The position numbers and the translations under genes were made by a program. A stretch of DNA of 64,000 nt from Symsagittifera roscoffensis. Lineage: Eukaryota > Xenacoelomorpha > Acoela > Convolutidae. The stretch spans positions 52,281,074 to 52,345,073 of the forward strand of contig NC_087063.1 of NCBI RefSeq assembly GCF_963678635.1, in the 5' to 3' direction. Positions 10,450 to 20,855 of this stretch are shown one piece after another; position 1 is the stretch's first letter; each line of letters opens with the position of its first letter. The notes under the pieces were generated by a model. The model was not told the origin of the DNA, searched no databases, and was given only the letters and a program-made list of their open reading frames with translations.

Positions 10450-13400
10450 AGTGACCAAAAACCAGATGACGAAGCAGTTTTTCCCTTTCTTATAGATTCA
10501 CTCGATGATAGAGGACGACACGATTTTTGCAAGAACTTACTCGTAAATTTGTTTGAACCAGGAATCAGCCCATGCAAAGCAGAATTCCCAGATGTAAAAA
10601 TCAAAAGACAAATTATTGAACATTTTTTGAAAGACATAAGCAATCTAACACAACAATATGGAATCTACACCATAGAATTCAGCATACCAAATACAACCCA
10701 TCGTAAATATGTAATTCAAACAGACGATATTGAATTAGAATTTTCAAAAGTATTCATAGAATATATCAAAAGCATACAATATCATAATTCACAAAGAGCA
10801 AACTCCATTTTCACAAACGAAGAGTTTTTGCAGTAATATATAGTTAGATATCTATATTAGAAAAACAGAAGTTCAAAGTATATCACCAACCGAAACATCC
10901 AAACATACAAAAGTACGAAATGAAATTACAGTATTTTCAACATTTCTACATATAATTCGCAAAAATTTCACTAAAAAAGATGTTTCACAAAACACTAAAC
11001 ATGATTTACAAAAGGATTTAGCATGGTTTATAATTGATTAATTCACCCACAATTTAGATTTAATTTCACAAGCAAGAAAAAGTTTCAGACCTCAAATTAC
11101 CAATGACGACACTGTTCTTTCAGAACAATCAGATTACGTTTGGGACCCTGACTCGTCTCATCCAGCTTTTCTAAATATCCTACAAGCTATCTCGAGTCAA
11201 GCAATAAGTACAATAACTTTTCACAGAGATTATGTAAAAGTAGTACCATTAACCATTGATGCAACACCATTGATTTATAAAACATTTTTACCTGATACAC
11301 GAAATAACAGTTTAAATTCGACGGTCATACATAATGAAAACCTCAATGGAACCAGAAATCTTACACAACAAGATATTCAACCACCGTCACACTTCATAAA
11401 TGAAGAAATCGTCCAAACAACAGCAACAACTACACAACAGAGTATTTCACCAATACATCCCAATCTGACAACACCAAGAAATACAAATACATCACTAACA
11501 CAGGTAACCTTACAATCAACCGTAAAACCTTCATTTGCTCCAAAATATTCCCATATGGACTATCAAACGTATGGACCAATGACAATACCGTCAAAAACAC
11601 GAAAACCGTTCACAAGAAACACTTTTGCAGATTACAATTATAATTATGCTCACAAACCAAGAACAAACCAACCTCCCCGAAAAACTCCACAAAATTTAAA
11701 CCACGTATGTTCACACTATTGGAATCTCCCAAAAACGTCGACCAATTCAGTAAATTTTCCAGATCATCCACAACCTACACAGGATTATAGTGAAAATTAC
11801 CCATTCTTTCAACAAAATAAAAATAAACAACATACACCATATAATACAAACTATTTATCATCTGATGAAGATGATTATCACCAACCAGATATTTTTGCAC
11901 CATATACTAAACAATATCGCACACAGAGACCGCGACAATCTCAACCATCTCAAAATATGAAGATTTACCCACAAAACCCAACAGATATACAAAATCCACA
12001 ACAAATGCATACACAAAACCCATTTAAAACACAATTTTTTCAACCAATACAACCACAAAACCCAATGTTAATGCATTCTTATCAACCCACACAAATGCAA
12101 AATGAAATACCGCTTCCCTATTACCTTCAGCAACATGAAATCACAAAGAATCAACTTTCAAATTTTTCAAAAATGCCAAATGCCGCAGAATCACTACAGA
12201 TGACTATGAATCTATACCTTTTGGGTGGATAATCAATAAAATTAATGGTATTCACAGGAACAGACCCTGGATATTCTGTAGAAGATTATCTAAATGCAGT
12301 AACAGCAAATTTAATTTTAAATATAGGACCCGAACCAATTAATACGCCACTACATCAAAATTGGATACATAGACGCACAGCATTAATACAAACAACCCTA
12401 GATGGCGCAGCTCAAAAATGGTTTTCAGTATTACCCATAGAAATAAAATCAGACTGGAAATGATTCACACAAGAATTTTCAAAAATGTTTGATTCTGAAA
12501 GAAACAAACAACATCAAAGAGTTTTATGCAATGAAATCCGCAGATTACCAAATGAAACAATTAAGAAATGAGCAGTACGAATCGAAACATTAGTTCGAAA
12601 GGCATATTCACTTAATACACATGATTACAAAAACACAAAAATGACAGAATTTTTAATGATGACCTTAACACCTCAACTAAGGAAAATAGCTATAAAAAAG
12701 AGAGCATCTCATCCTTCCTCAATTCGAGAACCAGATTTAGATTTTCGAAAATTAGTAGATAAACTAGAACAAGCAGAAATCACAACGAAACTTGAAGAAA
12801 CAGAAAATCTAAAACTACAATATTTTATTCGAATTGAAACAAATACTACACATATAAATAACATACAAGAATCAGACACAAACCTGATTGAAAAAATCAC
12901 TGAAATACTAAATATCTACGAAAAACATCCAAACTTTAAAGGCAAACCATCCTTCAAAAAATGGTGCAATTTTTGCCGACGATACGGACACAGTATTTCC
13001 GATTGAAGACAAAAACAACAAGACAATCAGAATAAACCTCAAAAGCACAAAGAACCAAATAAATCGTTCTATCAAAACATAAAAAAGACCAAAATCTACC
13101 AAACAAAAATATATATAGTAATAACAGTTCAGGAAAACCACTTCCGAACAACTCAAATTACACAAGGAATCAATCACCATATAACTCAAGTTATAGAGGT
13201 AGATCACCCGAACGAGGAAATACACGAAGTTTCTCACAAAATAGATATAATCGATCGAATGGCCAAAATAACCAAAATAACTATTCGCGATCAAATTCCA
13301 ATACAACAGAATTTGTTTCTGGATCCAGTTCTCAATCAAACCCAAGGAATAGACACTATTCCAATAATCAACCACGAAACTCATCATACAACAGAAATAG

Positions 13401-14001
13401 AAACTATTCACATAATAGAAATAGAAGTTATTCAAACAATCGAAATCAGAATTACCCGAACAATTGATCAAGGAATAATTCATATAATAGATCAAACTAT
13501 CACAGAACAAACGATAATTATCAAAACAGATCACAAAAAGATTCACAAAATCGAAACTCAAGTTACAATAATCGATACAGAAATTATTCTCAGTCACCAC
13601 ACAGGAATAATAACCGTTACCCTGATTCTAAACATCGATACAGAAGTAGCACACCAAAACATCAAAGACACATTAATCAAGTGCAGACAAATGAAGAAAC
13701 AACTTCAGACCCCCCAGGTATTGATGACACAGGAAGTAACGAACTACAACTAAATCATAAAAATTGTGAATCGTCAGATACAGAAAGTGATACAGATAAT
13801 ACCTTCTCTGTAAATATGATAACAGTCGAAAACGACTATGAACCTATCATATATGAACAACTTTTTACTTCACATATATATGAAAATCAATTGGAACTCC
13901 TTCACAGTTACTATATTGGACCCATTGATACTACACAAACTACACAAGAAGTAAACGGAATTAACACGGTAATTAAAACCGATAAAAAAGACGAAATATA
14001 A
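10450..14001 (+). pseudogene. gag: gag pseudogene: Q/N-rich region, capsid, CCHC knuckle
   Basis: Gag relic in pieces: open from 10450 to 10836 in one frame, then 10844-13006 in another, then about 13085-14001 in a third. In-frame stops lie at 11039 (TAA), 12230 (TAA), 12461 (TGA), 12569 (TGA) and 13004 (TGA). Domains in order: an N-terminal region; a Pro/Gln/Asn/Thr-rich prion-like stretch (about 11290-12160); a retrotransposon capsid domain starting at FTGTDPGYSVEDYLNAV (12250) with the AAQKWFSVLP patch; and a zinc knuckle CNFCRRYGH at 12965-12990. The knuckle's last cysteine position is the TGA at 13004. A basic Asn/Arg/Ser/Tyr-rich tail (about 13125-13680) follows. The order matches structural Gag of Ty3/gypsy elements; the length is unusual. 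Confidence 0.75.
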
Positions 14002-14088
14002 TGCTCAAACACAAAACATATTTATCAAAGTATACAAAAAGAACAACCAAGAGAAAAAATTTGGACAATTCCATTTCTCTAATAAAGC

Positions 14089-14706
14089 CCAAGAAACAAA
14101 GAATTTCAAGCACCAGATCTTGAAATTGATTTTTTAATTGATTCAGGAGCAGAATCAAATATAATTAATATTCCCACATGGAATGAAATCAAAACATTAC
14201 ATCCAAAATTAACACCTCTTGAAACCTCTAGTAAATTAGCAACAGCACAAGGATCAACATTAGTAAATTATGGGAAAATCCATTTACTTCTTCTCCCCAC
14301 GAGAACAATGGAACAAAACAAAATTTTAAACAAACCGTTTAAACAAATATTTCATATTACTGATATTAAACACAATATCATTGGCATACCATTTATATCT
14401 AAATATATACCAACAATCAACATCTTAAATAGTAAAGTACATATCAAAGATAAGTACATAACAACAAAAAATACAGCCCTAACATTCTTCCAAAGATTAA
14501 ACAAACAACCACCATTCTTCTCAAAATTTTGCCCCATTTACAATCAACAACGGAAACACCTGAAACCAATATCAGGAAATATATACAATTTTTCAAAAAA
14601 ACAAGTTCACCATATAATAAAAGTCAAAATAAACAACAACTTTTTCTGTCAGACTTCGAATTTAAACCTATTCACAAATTTTTCAAAATTACGATCTCAT
14701 CCATAA
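14089..14706 (+). pseudogene. pol: pol: aspartic protease domain
   Basis: The retropepsin-type protease starts after two adjacent TAA codons and lies in the same frame as the end of gag. The active-site motif DSGA is at 14140-14151 within FLIDSGAESN. The flap and second-strand region follow, with NIIGIPFISKY near 14380. Proteases of this family process Gag and Pol after assembly and act as dimers. The domain is open to 14706, but pol continues from about 14560 in another frame, so there is a frameshift between protease and RT. Sharing a frame with gag suggests the ancestor made a Gag-Pro-Pol fusion either directly or by readthrough; decay hides which. Confidence 0.75.
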
Positions 14707-16004
14707 AATATTCGAAAAACACGAATTCCGACATCATTTCATTACACGTGTATAATAATACACCATATCAAGTAACATTACCCTTAGGACTTTTAGGATA
14801 TTGTGAAACAAATGCTACAATTTCACCTATAAATCAAGTAGCCTACCCCGTTAATAATATACTCCAATTATTAGATATTTGCCAATCCACAATTCTTGAC
14901 GAAGAATTATCCATAAATAATATAATAAGTAATGAAAAAAGAAACACAGATTACTTCACAAAAACACCATATTTTAAACCAACATTCAATATAACAAATT
15001 ACACAAAAGAACAACAAAAATTTTTAACAATGTTTAATTTTGAACATTCACAAATTACACAAATTGAATTTGATAAATTAGCAAAACAACTGTTAAAATA
15101 TTCAACAGTCTACGCAACATCAAAATTTGACGTTGGAAAAATTAGTTCATCACTAAACCTCCCGTTAAAACCCGATGCAGTTTTAAAAAAAAAACAAAGA
15201 GCCAGTAAAGTACCAATTCACTTACATGACAAGGTAAACAGATTACTTTACATTTTAGAACAATACGAAATTATCTCTCCAGTAAATAAGGAAGAACAAC
15301 CAAACGGTAACACTTTTATCAACCCTGTTATCATTCTAGCAAAAGGTGAATCACTAAAAATAGTTTTAGACGCTAGATACCTCAATTCACTAATTGACGA
15401 ATCAAAATGCAATTGGCCTATTGAACCCATACAAGTTATCTTAACAAAGATAAATGGTCAATATTTCTCAACCGCAGATATGAATAGTGCTTATAATCAA
15501 ATGCCACTAAATGAACAATCACGACGTTTAACACAATTTGTTATTGGAAATCAACAATATGAATTTAATCGCTTATTCTATGGAATATCCATAGGACCAG
15601 CAGCTTTTTCAGCTTTTATGAGTAAAATTTTTAGACCACTAATAGTCAAGAAAATTGCAATTACCTATTTAGATGATGTTTTTATGCAATCACAAACTAA
15701 AGAAGAAATGTTTACAGTTTTAGAACAGTATCATAAAATACTTCAGAACGAAAATCTGAAGGCAGCTCCCGATAAATCACACTTCTTTCTAACACGCGTT
15801 AAATTTTTAGGACATAATATAGAACGAGAAACTATCACTCCATTAAAATCACGCATTGATGCTATTCAAAAACTTCAGCCACCTACATATAAAAAGAAAA
15901 TCCAAGAATTCCTTGGAATGTTAAATTTCTTAAGTAAATATGTTTACAAAATGCAATTATACTTAAGACCCTTCTATAATATCCTCAGACAAAAAGTTTT
16001 TTGA
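14529..16004 (+). pseudogene. pol: pol: reverse transcriptase domain
   Basis: A 491-codon open frame. The first ~200 residues link protease to RT. The RT fingers and palm begin near residue 215. The first catalytic aspartate is in ADMNSAY (residue 317), and the YLDD box is at residues 380-383 (about 15666-15677). LGHNIERETITPL and a connection region follow. All three catalytic aspartates are present. It copies element RNA into DNA from a tRNA primer inside a Gag particle. The last codons run out of frame at 15990-16004, where a one-base shift in an A/T run separates RT from RNase H. Box order and spacing are those of Ty3/gypsy RT, not BEL/Pao or copia. Copy 2 retains the YLDD box near 38433-38444. 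Confidence 0.85.
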
Positions 16005-18254
16005 ATGGACCACTGAACATCAAACACGATTTGAAGAAATTAAAAAACTTTTAACTGAACAAATTTCAAATACAATTCCAGATCCAAATCAACCATTCTA
16101 TGCAATGTGCGATGCTTCAAATTTTGGCATCGGCGCAGCGTTGCTACAAACACATAGTGGAACAAAGAAAATGAACCTTATATCAGCAAATTCACGGTTA
16201 TTCACTCAAGCAGAGCTACGACTCTCAACTCTAATAAGAGAATGTACAGCTATAATTTATACACTTACAGAATATGAATTTCTGATACTTGGATCAAAAC
16301 ACCCAACAGTTCTATTCTCAGACCACAAACCAATTATATTTCTCTTAACACAAAAGTCAAGTCCAAATCATAGAGTTTATAGATTTCAACTAATTCTAAT
16401 GAAATTTCCAAACCTACATATAGTTTGGACAGCAGGAAAAAACCTTGCGTTACCAGATACATTAAGTCGAAATACGCCACCTGAATTACTCACAAGAAAA
16501 ACTACAGTTGAAATACCCCAAAATATTAAATTTTATCTTGCAAAAGATGAAACATCCCCCCGACTAGAATGCAAATATGCAGTAAAAATTGACATTGATC
16601 AATCACAAATAAATAATCTACAGCTTTTTCCACTCTACTTAGATTGCCAGAATAATCACTATGATTTTGATTTACTAGGCACATCAACTTTTAAACCAAT
16701 TCCATACTCACAATGGATAAAAAATAACACTCAACAAAAAAAAATAAAACAACATTCGCATAAAAAGGACCTTTTTCCATTAATCGAAAAAGAAAATTTA
16801 ACCGATAAAATAAATTTATCAGGACCGCAAGCAAATGATTCAAAATACACAATAAACCAAGTTTTTGACCTTCATGACCCACTTGACACAATTCCCCTAT
16901 CAAAACTAGAAATTGACAATATTTTTCTCCCCCCAACAGATAAAATTTCACTTGAATTTTTAAAACAATATCAAAATCTCGACCCAGTAATTAGACAACT
17001 AAAATCATGGCACAAATACAAAACTAAGCCCGTAAAAGCAGATACCACAATTTTAGGAAATAAAACACTTCTCCGATTTTTCCGAAAATTTAATAACACA
17101 ACAATTCATGAAACTACAGATCTTTTAGAATATCATTTAAATGATTCAAAAGTTCCCTGTCTTCCTTTAAGTATGATATTAATAGCTTTTAATATCTCAC
17201 ATACACAAAATACTAAAGGACACTCCGGATCAGAGAAAACATACTTACACTTTACACAAAATTTTCATTTCCCAAATGCACCTATTTGGATAAAAATATT
17301 ATGCAATGATTGTATAATATGTCAATTAAACAAACCTTATCCAAATCAAAAACAAATAGCACAAAAACAAGATTTTAAAGGACAAAGTTTATATTTTAAC
17401 CATCGCATTTCATTCGATACAAAAGGACCAATTTCACCATCTTCTGAAGTAAACTCCTACATTATGGTCATTGTTGACGCATTTACACATTATATAGCAC
17501 TCAACCCAGTACCATATTGTAATGCTTATTACGCCTACACGACGCTTTATGAACATTGAATAGCAAAATTCGGATTACCCGAAATCTTAGTTACAGACAA
17601 CGGTACAGAATTCATAAATAATGAAATCATCACACTATGCCACTTATATAACATCAAACATAAACCACGTACATCTCATGCACCTTGGACAAATGGTTTA
17701 GTCGAAGGTATGAACCGTTCACTACAAGAATATCTCCGATGTATCATAAATGGAAATGATACAAAATACACAGAATGGTCAGCAGATGTAAAACTATTTC
17801 CCTTAGCATACAATTCACAAATCAGGACAATTTTAGGAATGTCACCATTTGAAACGGTTTTTAATCGAAAACCACGTAAACCAATTATGTTTACAGCAAA
17901 TTCCCATAAAAATGCACAAGGTTATTGCCAAACAAATGAAGACTCAATTTGTTATAACCTACCTTTACATACACACACGATGAAGATCATTTTCATCACC
18001 CACAAAATCTTAAATTAGCCTCCGGCCCACACAGTGAATGGATTTTAAATAGAGATAAAAAACAAAATCAAATTTACCAAAAAAAAACAAAGAAATTGTT
18101 ACAAAGGCAAAATATTAACAACCAAAGTAATTCACGCTTTACACCAGCCACAGATTTAAAAATTGGAACATTTGTCTTAATACCTAACTTTAATACACAA
18201 AAAGGAATCTCTAAAAAATTACAACCCCTTCGAAAAGGACCATACCAAATAATT
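16003..18254 (+). pseudogene. pol: pol: RNase H and integrase domains
   Basis: RNase H catalytic acids are visible: D in MCDAS (16111), E in RECTA (16240), D in SDHKP (16321) and D in LPDTLS (16456). The integrase zinc finger has H at 17200 and 17221 and the CNDCIIC cysteines at 17302-17322. The catalytic core has D at 17416, D at 17596 and E at 17704, a DD35E arrangement. RKGPYQI near 18231-18251 is the GPY/F module typical of Ty3/gypsy integrase. A TGA at 17557 replaces Trp (TGG in copy 2 near 40271), and a frameshift lies near 17980. RNase H removes template RNA and integrase inserts the cDNA. Copy 3 contains two tandem versions of the RNase H to zinc-finger part. Confidence 0.85.
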
Positions 18255-18551
18255 GCCTAACCCACTGACGTAACGTAAAAACTCACATATTCAAATAAAA
18301 AGGAAATTGTTCAACATCGTGACAATCTATTGCCCTACTACCCAAAAGAATACGCGCTACGCGAATTAACTCAATTATATTCTTTCACAGGTTTAAAAAT
18401 TATTCAAAATCATCCACATACAGAAAGAAAAATAGATGATCAAGACAATGTTCATCATGAAGATCAAAATCGAAAACAAACCAAAGTTAAAAACAATCAA
18501 AAAATATCAGACCCAAAAACACCTCAAAAAGAAAAAAAAACAGGAAAATGA
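18255..18551 (+). pseudogene. pol: pol C-terminal tail
   Basis: The frame continues past the GPY/F module after a stop and a small shift. Conserved sequence shared with copy 2 (about 40980-41110) includes LLPYYPKEYALRELTQLY at 18330-18383. A Lys/Asp/Gln-rich tail follows, ending at 18551. This is the variable C-terminal tail expected after the integrase GPY/F domain. Its sequence similarity between copies fades after about 18430, which suggests weak constraint. Confidence 0.55.
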
Positions 18552-19721
18552 TAGAAAAAATTTTACCACAAGAAAAAATAGAAAATTCAGAACATAGAGA
18601 ATCATCATTACTTAGAAATTAACCACGTAAAAACTACAAAACATTCATTCCACAATCTAAAATACTAAAGAAAGTTGAATTTCAAAAACAACTTTGATTT
18701 TAATTAATAATTTTTGCACCTCTGGATCATTTTGAACTTTCATTTTTCAAAATAACATGCTGACAAACACGCAACAATTCTAGTTCAGATTCAGCCAATA
18801 GGATTCATTTAAATCCGTCACCTTCCATATCTATAAAACCAACCTTTCAGCCGAAAGATATTAAACTCCAGGCATAACTATAACTATAACTTTATAACCT
18901 CAAGGTCAAAAATAAGCAACCCGCTAAAACTTGACAACTAAAATAAATACCAGCATAATATTACAACCCTCCCCTATCTAATAACGCAAAGATCAGCAAT
19001 ATTTTCCCAACTCAGACCTCAAAAACCCTCCTACCAAAAATGGCAAATTAGCCTAAAGTAAAAAAGAACCATATTCATTTGGCCTAAAGTACAAATATCT
19101 CAAAAATACCCCAGATCACCCGACAAATAAAAATAAAGCAAAGAAGACCTCCCGAACACCATAAAATTAGCCCCCAACAACTTTTCACAAAACTCAACCC
19201 ACTTGTCAAAAAATCAATTAATAACTCGACCACACTTGAATCTCGCCTCAAACAACAAAAAATACTCGACAAAGAAATCATTTCTTAAATGCTCTTCTCT
19301 CGATCAGTCAATATCTTTAAAAATACAATTTTAAACCTTTTAATAAACTTTTCATACTGTTCAAACTTTTGTTCATATTTCTATTTGATACTTTCGAAGC
19401 ATTTATAATCATTTTAATAATTTTTTGCAACATTTTTCAAATTTTCTACTCCCTATTTGAAATATATCTCCAACTTTCCCAAATCATTGCCCATATTCAC
19501 AGGTACGATAATCCAAAGTACATTTAAATGATACGAACAATTTTTAGTAGAACAGATATTTTTTCTACTAGTTGTAATTTTCATCATATTTTCATCATCC
19601 CTAATACTGACAATGTGCAAATGTGTAAAAAAGGCAATGTCACATTCGCTTTAGCAACAATCCTTTTGATTCTTTTCATCGAAGAATACTACAGTAAACA
19701 TAAATCTTCCCACTAGAAAAA
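18552..19721 (+). other. pol-ORF3 spacer with small hydrophobic ORF
   Basis: About 1.2 kb without a long ORF, but similar in all three copies, so it belongs to the element. It contains a 62-codon frame (19528-19716) whose C-terminal half is hydrophobic (TFALATILLILFIEEYY). Copy 2 keeps a similar hydrophobic string near 42345-42390, which hints at a short membrane peptide, but its start is not conserved. A conserved CAG/GTACGA site at 19500-19508 is annotated separately. In copy 3, this spacer together with the end of pol is triplicated. Confidence 0.5.
19492..19508 (+). promoter_or_regulatory. Splice-acceptor-like site before ORF3
   Basis: A pyrimidine-containing tract ends in CAG at 19500-19502, followed by GTACGA. 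Copy 2 has TTCTCAG/GTACGA at 42201-42212. Copy 3 (minus, near 56695) has the same context with CAA in place of CAG. Conservation of the string in an otherwise diverged spacer suggests a functional site, most simply the acceptor for a subgenomic mRNA encoding ORF3 and env. Confidence 0.4.
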
Positions 19722-20855
19722 ATGAATCGAACACTTTCAAAAATTGCTAACCAACAATCACAAAATCAGTCCTCACCGACATCATCCCAAGAAAACCCAA
19801 CAATACCTACAACTACCCAAAAACCCCAAACATCCACACGAATTTCTTTCCAAGATAATCCATACACTTTTGAAGAACGACACGCTCGCTTATCCGAACC
19901 ATTAGAACCAGTTCAGCGACAGGCACCTCTAAGTGAACCAACCTATAACTTGTACCCCACATTACCACACGAATTAAGTAGAATAAGAAACATTAGTCAA
20001 AACCAAAAGACAGTTGAAATAAATAGACAAATTATACATCCACATCGAAACAGAAGTTTTCAAACCCCTAGAGTTCATTTTGATATACCCCAATCACCAA
20101 CACCAACTACTCCAGAAATTTCAAGTAGTACATTGCCAGAAACTCCCACACTACTTTCACAACAGAGCACCTCAAATATACCCTCAGAATACTTAGGTTC
20201 AAAACCAACATCTGAACAAATACGTTAAAATCCCTTTAACCCCCTCAATCCCACAACACGACTACCATAATGGACAACACACTCATAAACACAAGGTGAA
20301 CCAAACTTAGTAAACGACCCAAGAGGTATTTCTACGGATACAACCTTATCATCACTACCAGAAACATTATCACTACCGTCAACAACATCATTAAGTCAAA
20401 TTTGACCGACGCTTTTCCCTTTAAATTTCCCAAATAACCTCGACGCAAGATATCGAGAACAATCATCAACAAATATCCCTTTACGACTAGACTGGAATAC
20501 ATTCGTAGCACCCCCACCCTTATTTAGACATCATCAAGATAGTAACCGACTCCAAAGTTGGGCACTCAACAGACTACAATATAGACAAGATATCCACGAA
20601 GGTATTCGTGAACACAAAATTCAAATACTTCAACAAAATAGTCTCCAATTGAAATTCGAAATCACGATCAAACTTAACAATATTGTTCAACATCCCTACC
20701 CATTAAATTCACCAAATATCACAGCTCAATCGCTACCACCACCATTTATAACAACTGAAGTAATATATAAATACGATAGATATAACAAAAACACAATTGG
20801 TTACATCACATTTTATAACCCATACTCAGGATTATCATACACATGTATATTCTAA
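19722..20855 (+). pseudogene. ORF3: unrecognised accessory protein, disordered N terminus
   Basis: Reading from ATG 19722, one frame of about 378 codons runs to 20855 with in-frame stops, several near 20226-20270. All of these are sense codons in at least one other copy (42437-43590 in copy 2; minus 55350-56507 in copy 3). The first ~200 residues are Ser/Thr/Pro/Gln-rich and likely disordered, with a conserved ERHA patch near residue 48. The C-terminal ~130 residues are more ordered, with conserved WALNRLQYR-DIH near 20560 and IYKYDRY near 20770. No signal peptide or membrane segment is seen. It precedes env and its last codons overlap the env start. I do not recognise it; a phosphoprotein-like or Gag-interacting factor are open guesses. 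Confidence 0.55.

Noticed and set aside
12908-13600. 230-codon minus-strand ORF rich in Tyr, Phe, Asn and Leu
   Set aside because: It is the complement of the Asn/Arg/Ser/Tyr-rich Gag tail. The hydrophobic composition comes from low-complexity A-rich DNA on the sense strand.
13999-14088. Programmed stop readthrough between gag and pol
   Set aside because: Three TAA codons separate them in the same frame, and no other copy of this junction is available, so decay cannot be distinguished from a real readthrough site.
12461-17559. In-frame TGA codons at Trp-like positions (12461, 12569, 17557) and Cys-like positions (13004, near 21018), suggesting stop recoding
   Set aside because: The sister copy shows TGG at one site and TGC at another, and other TGA or TAA codons replace Ser, Glu, Tyr and Phe. 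The mix of identities plus frameshifts fits ordinary decay, not a variant code or selenocysteine.
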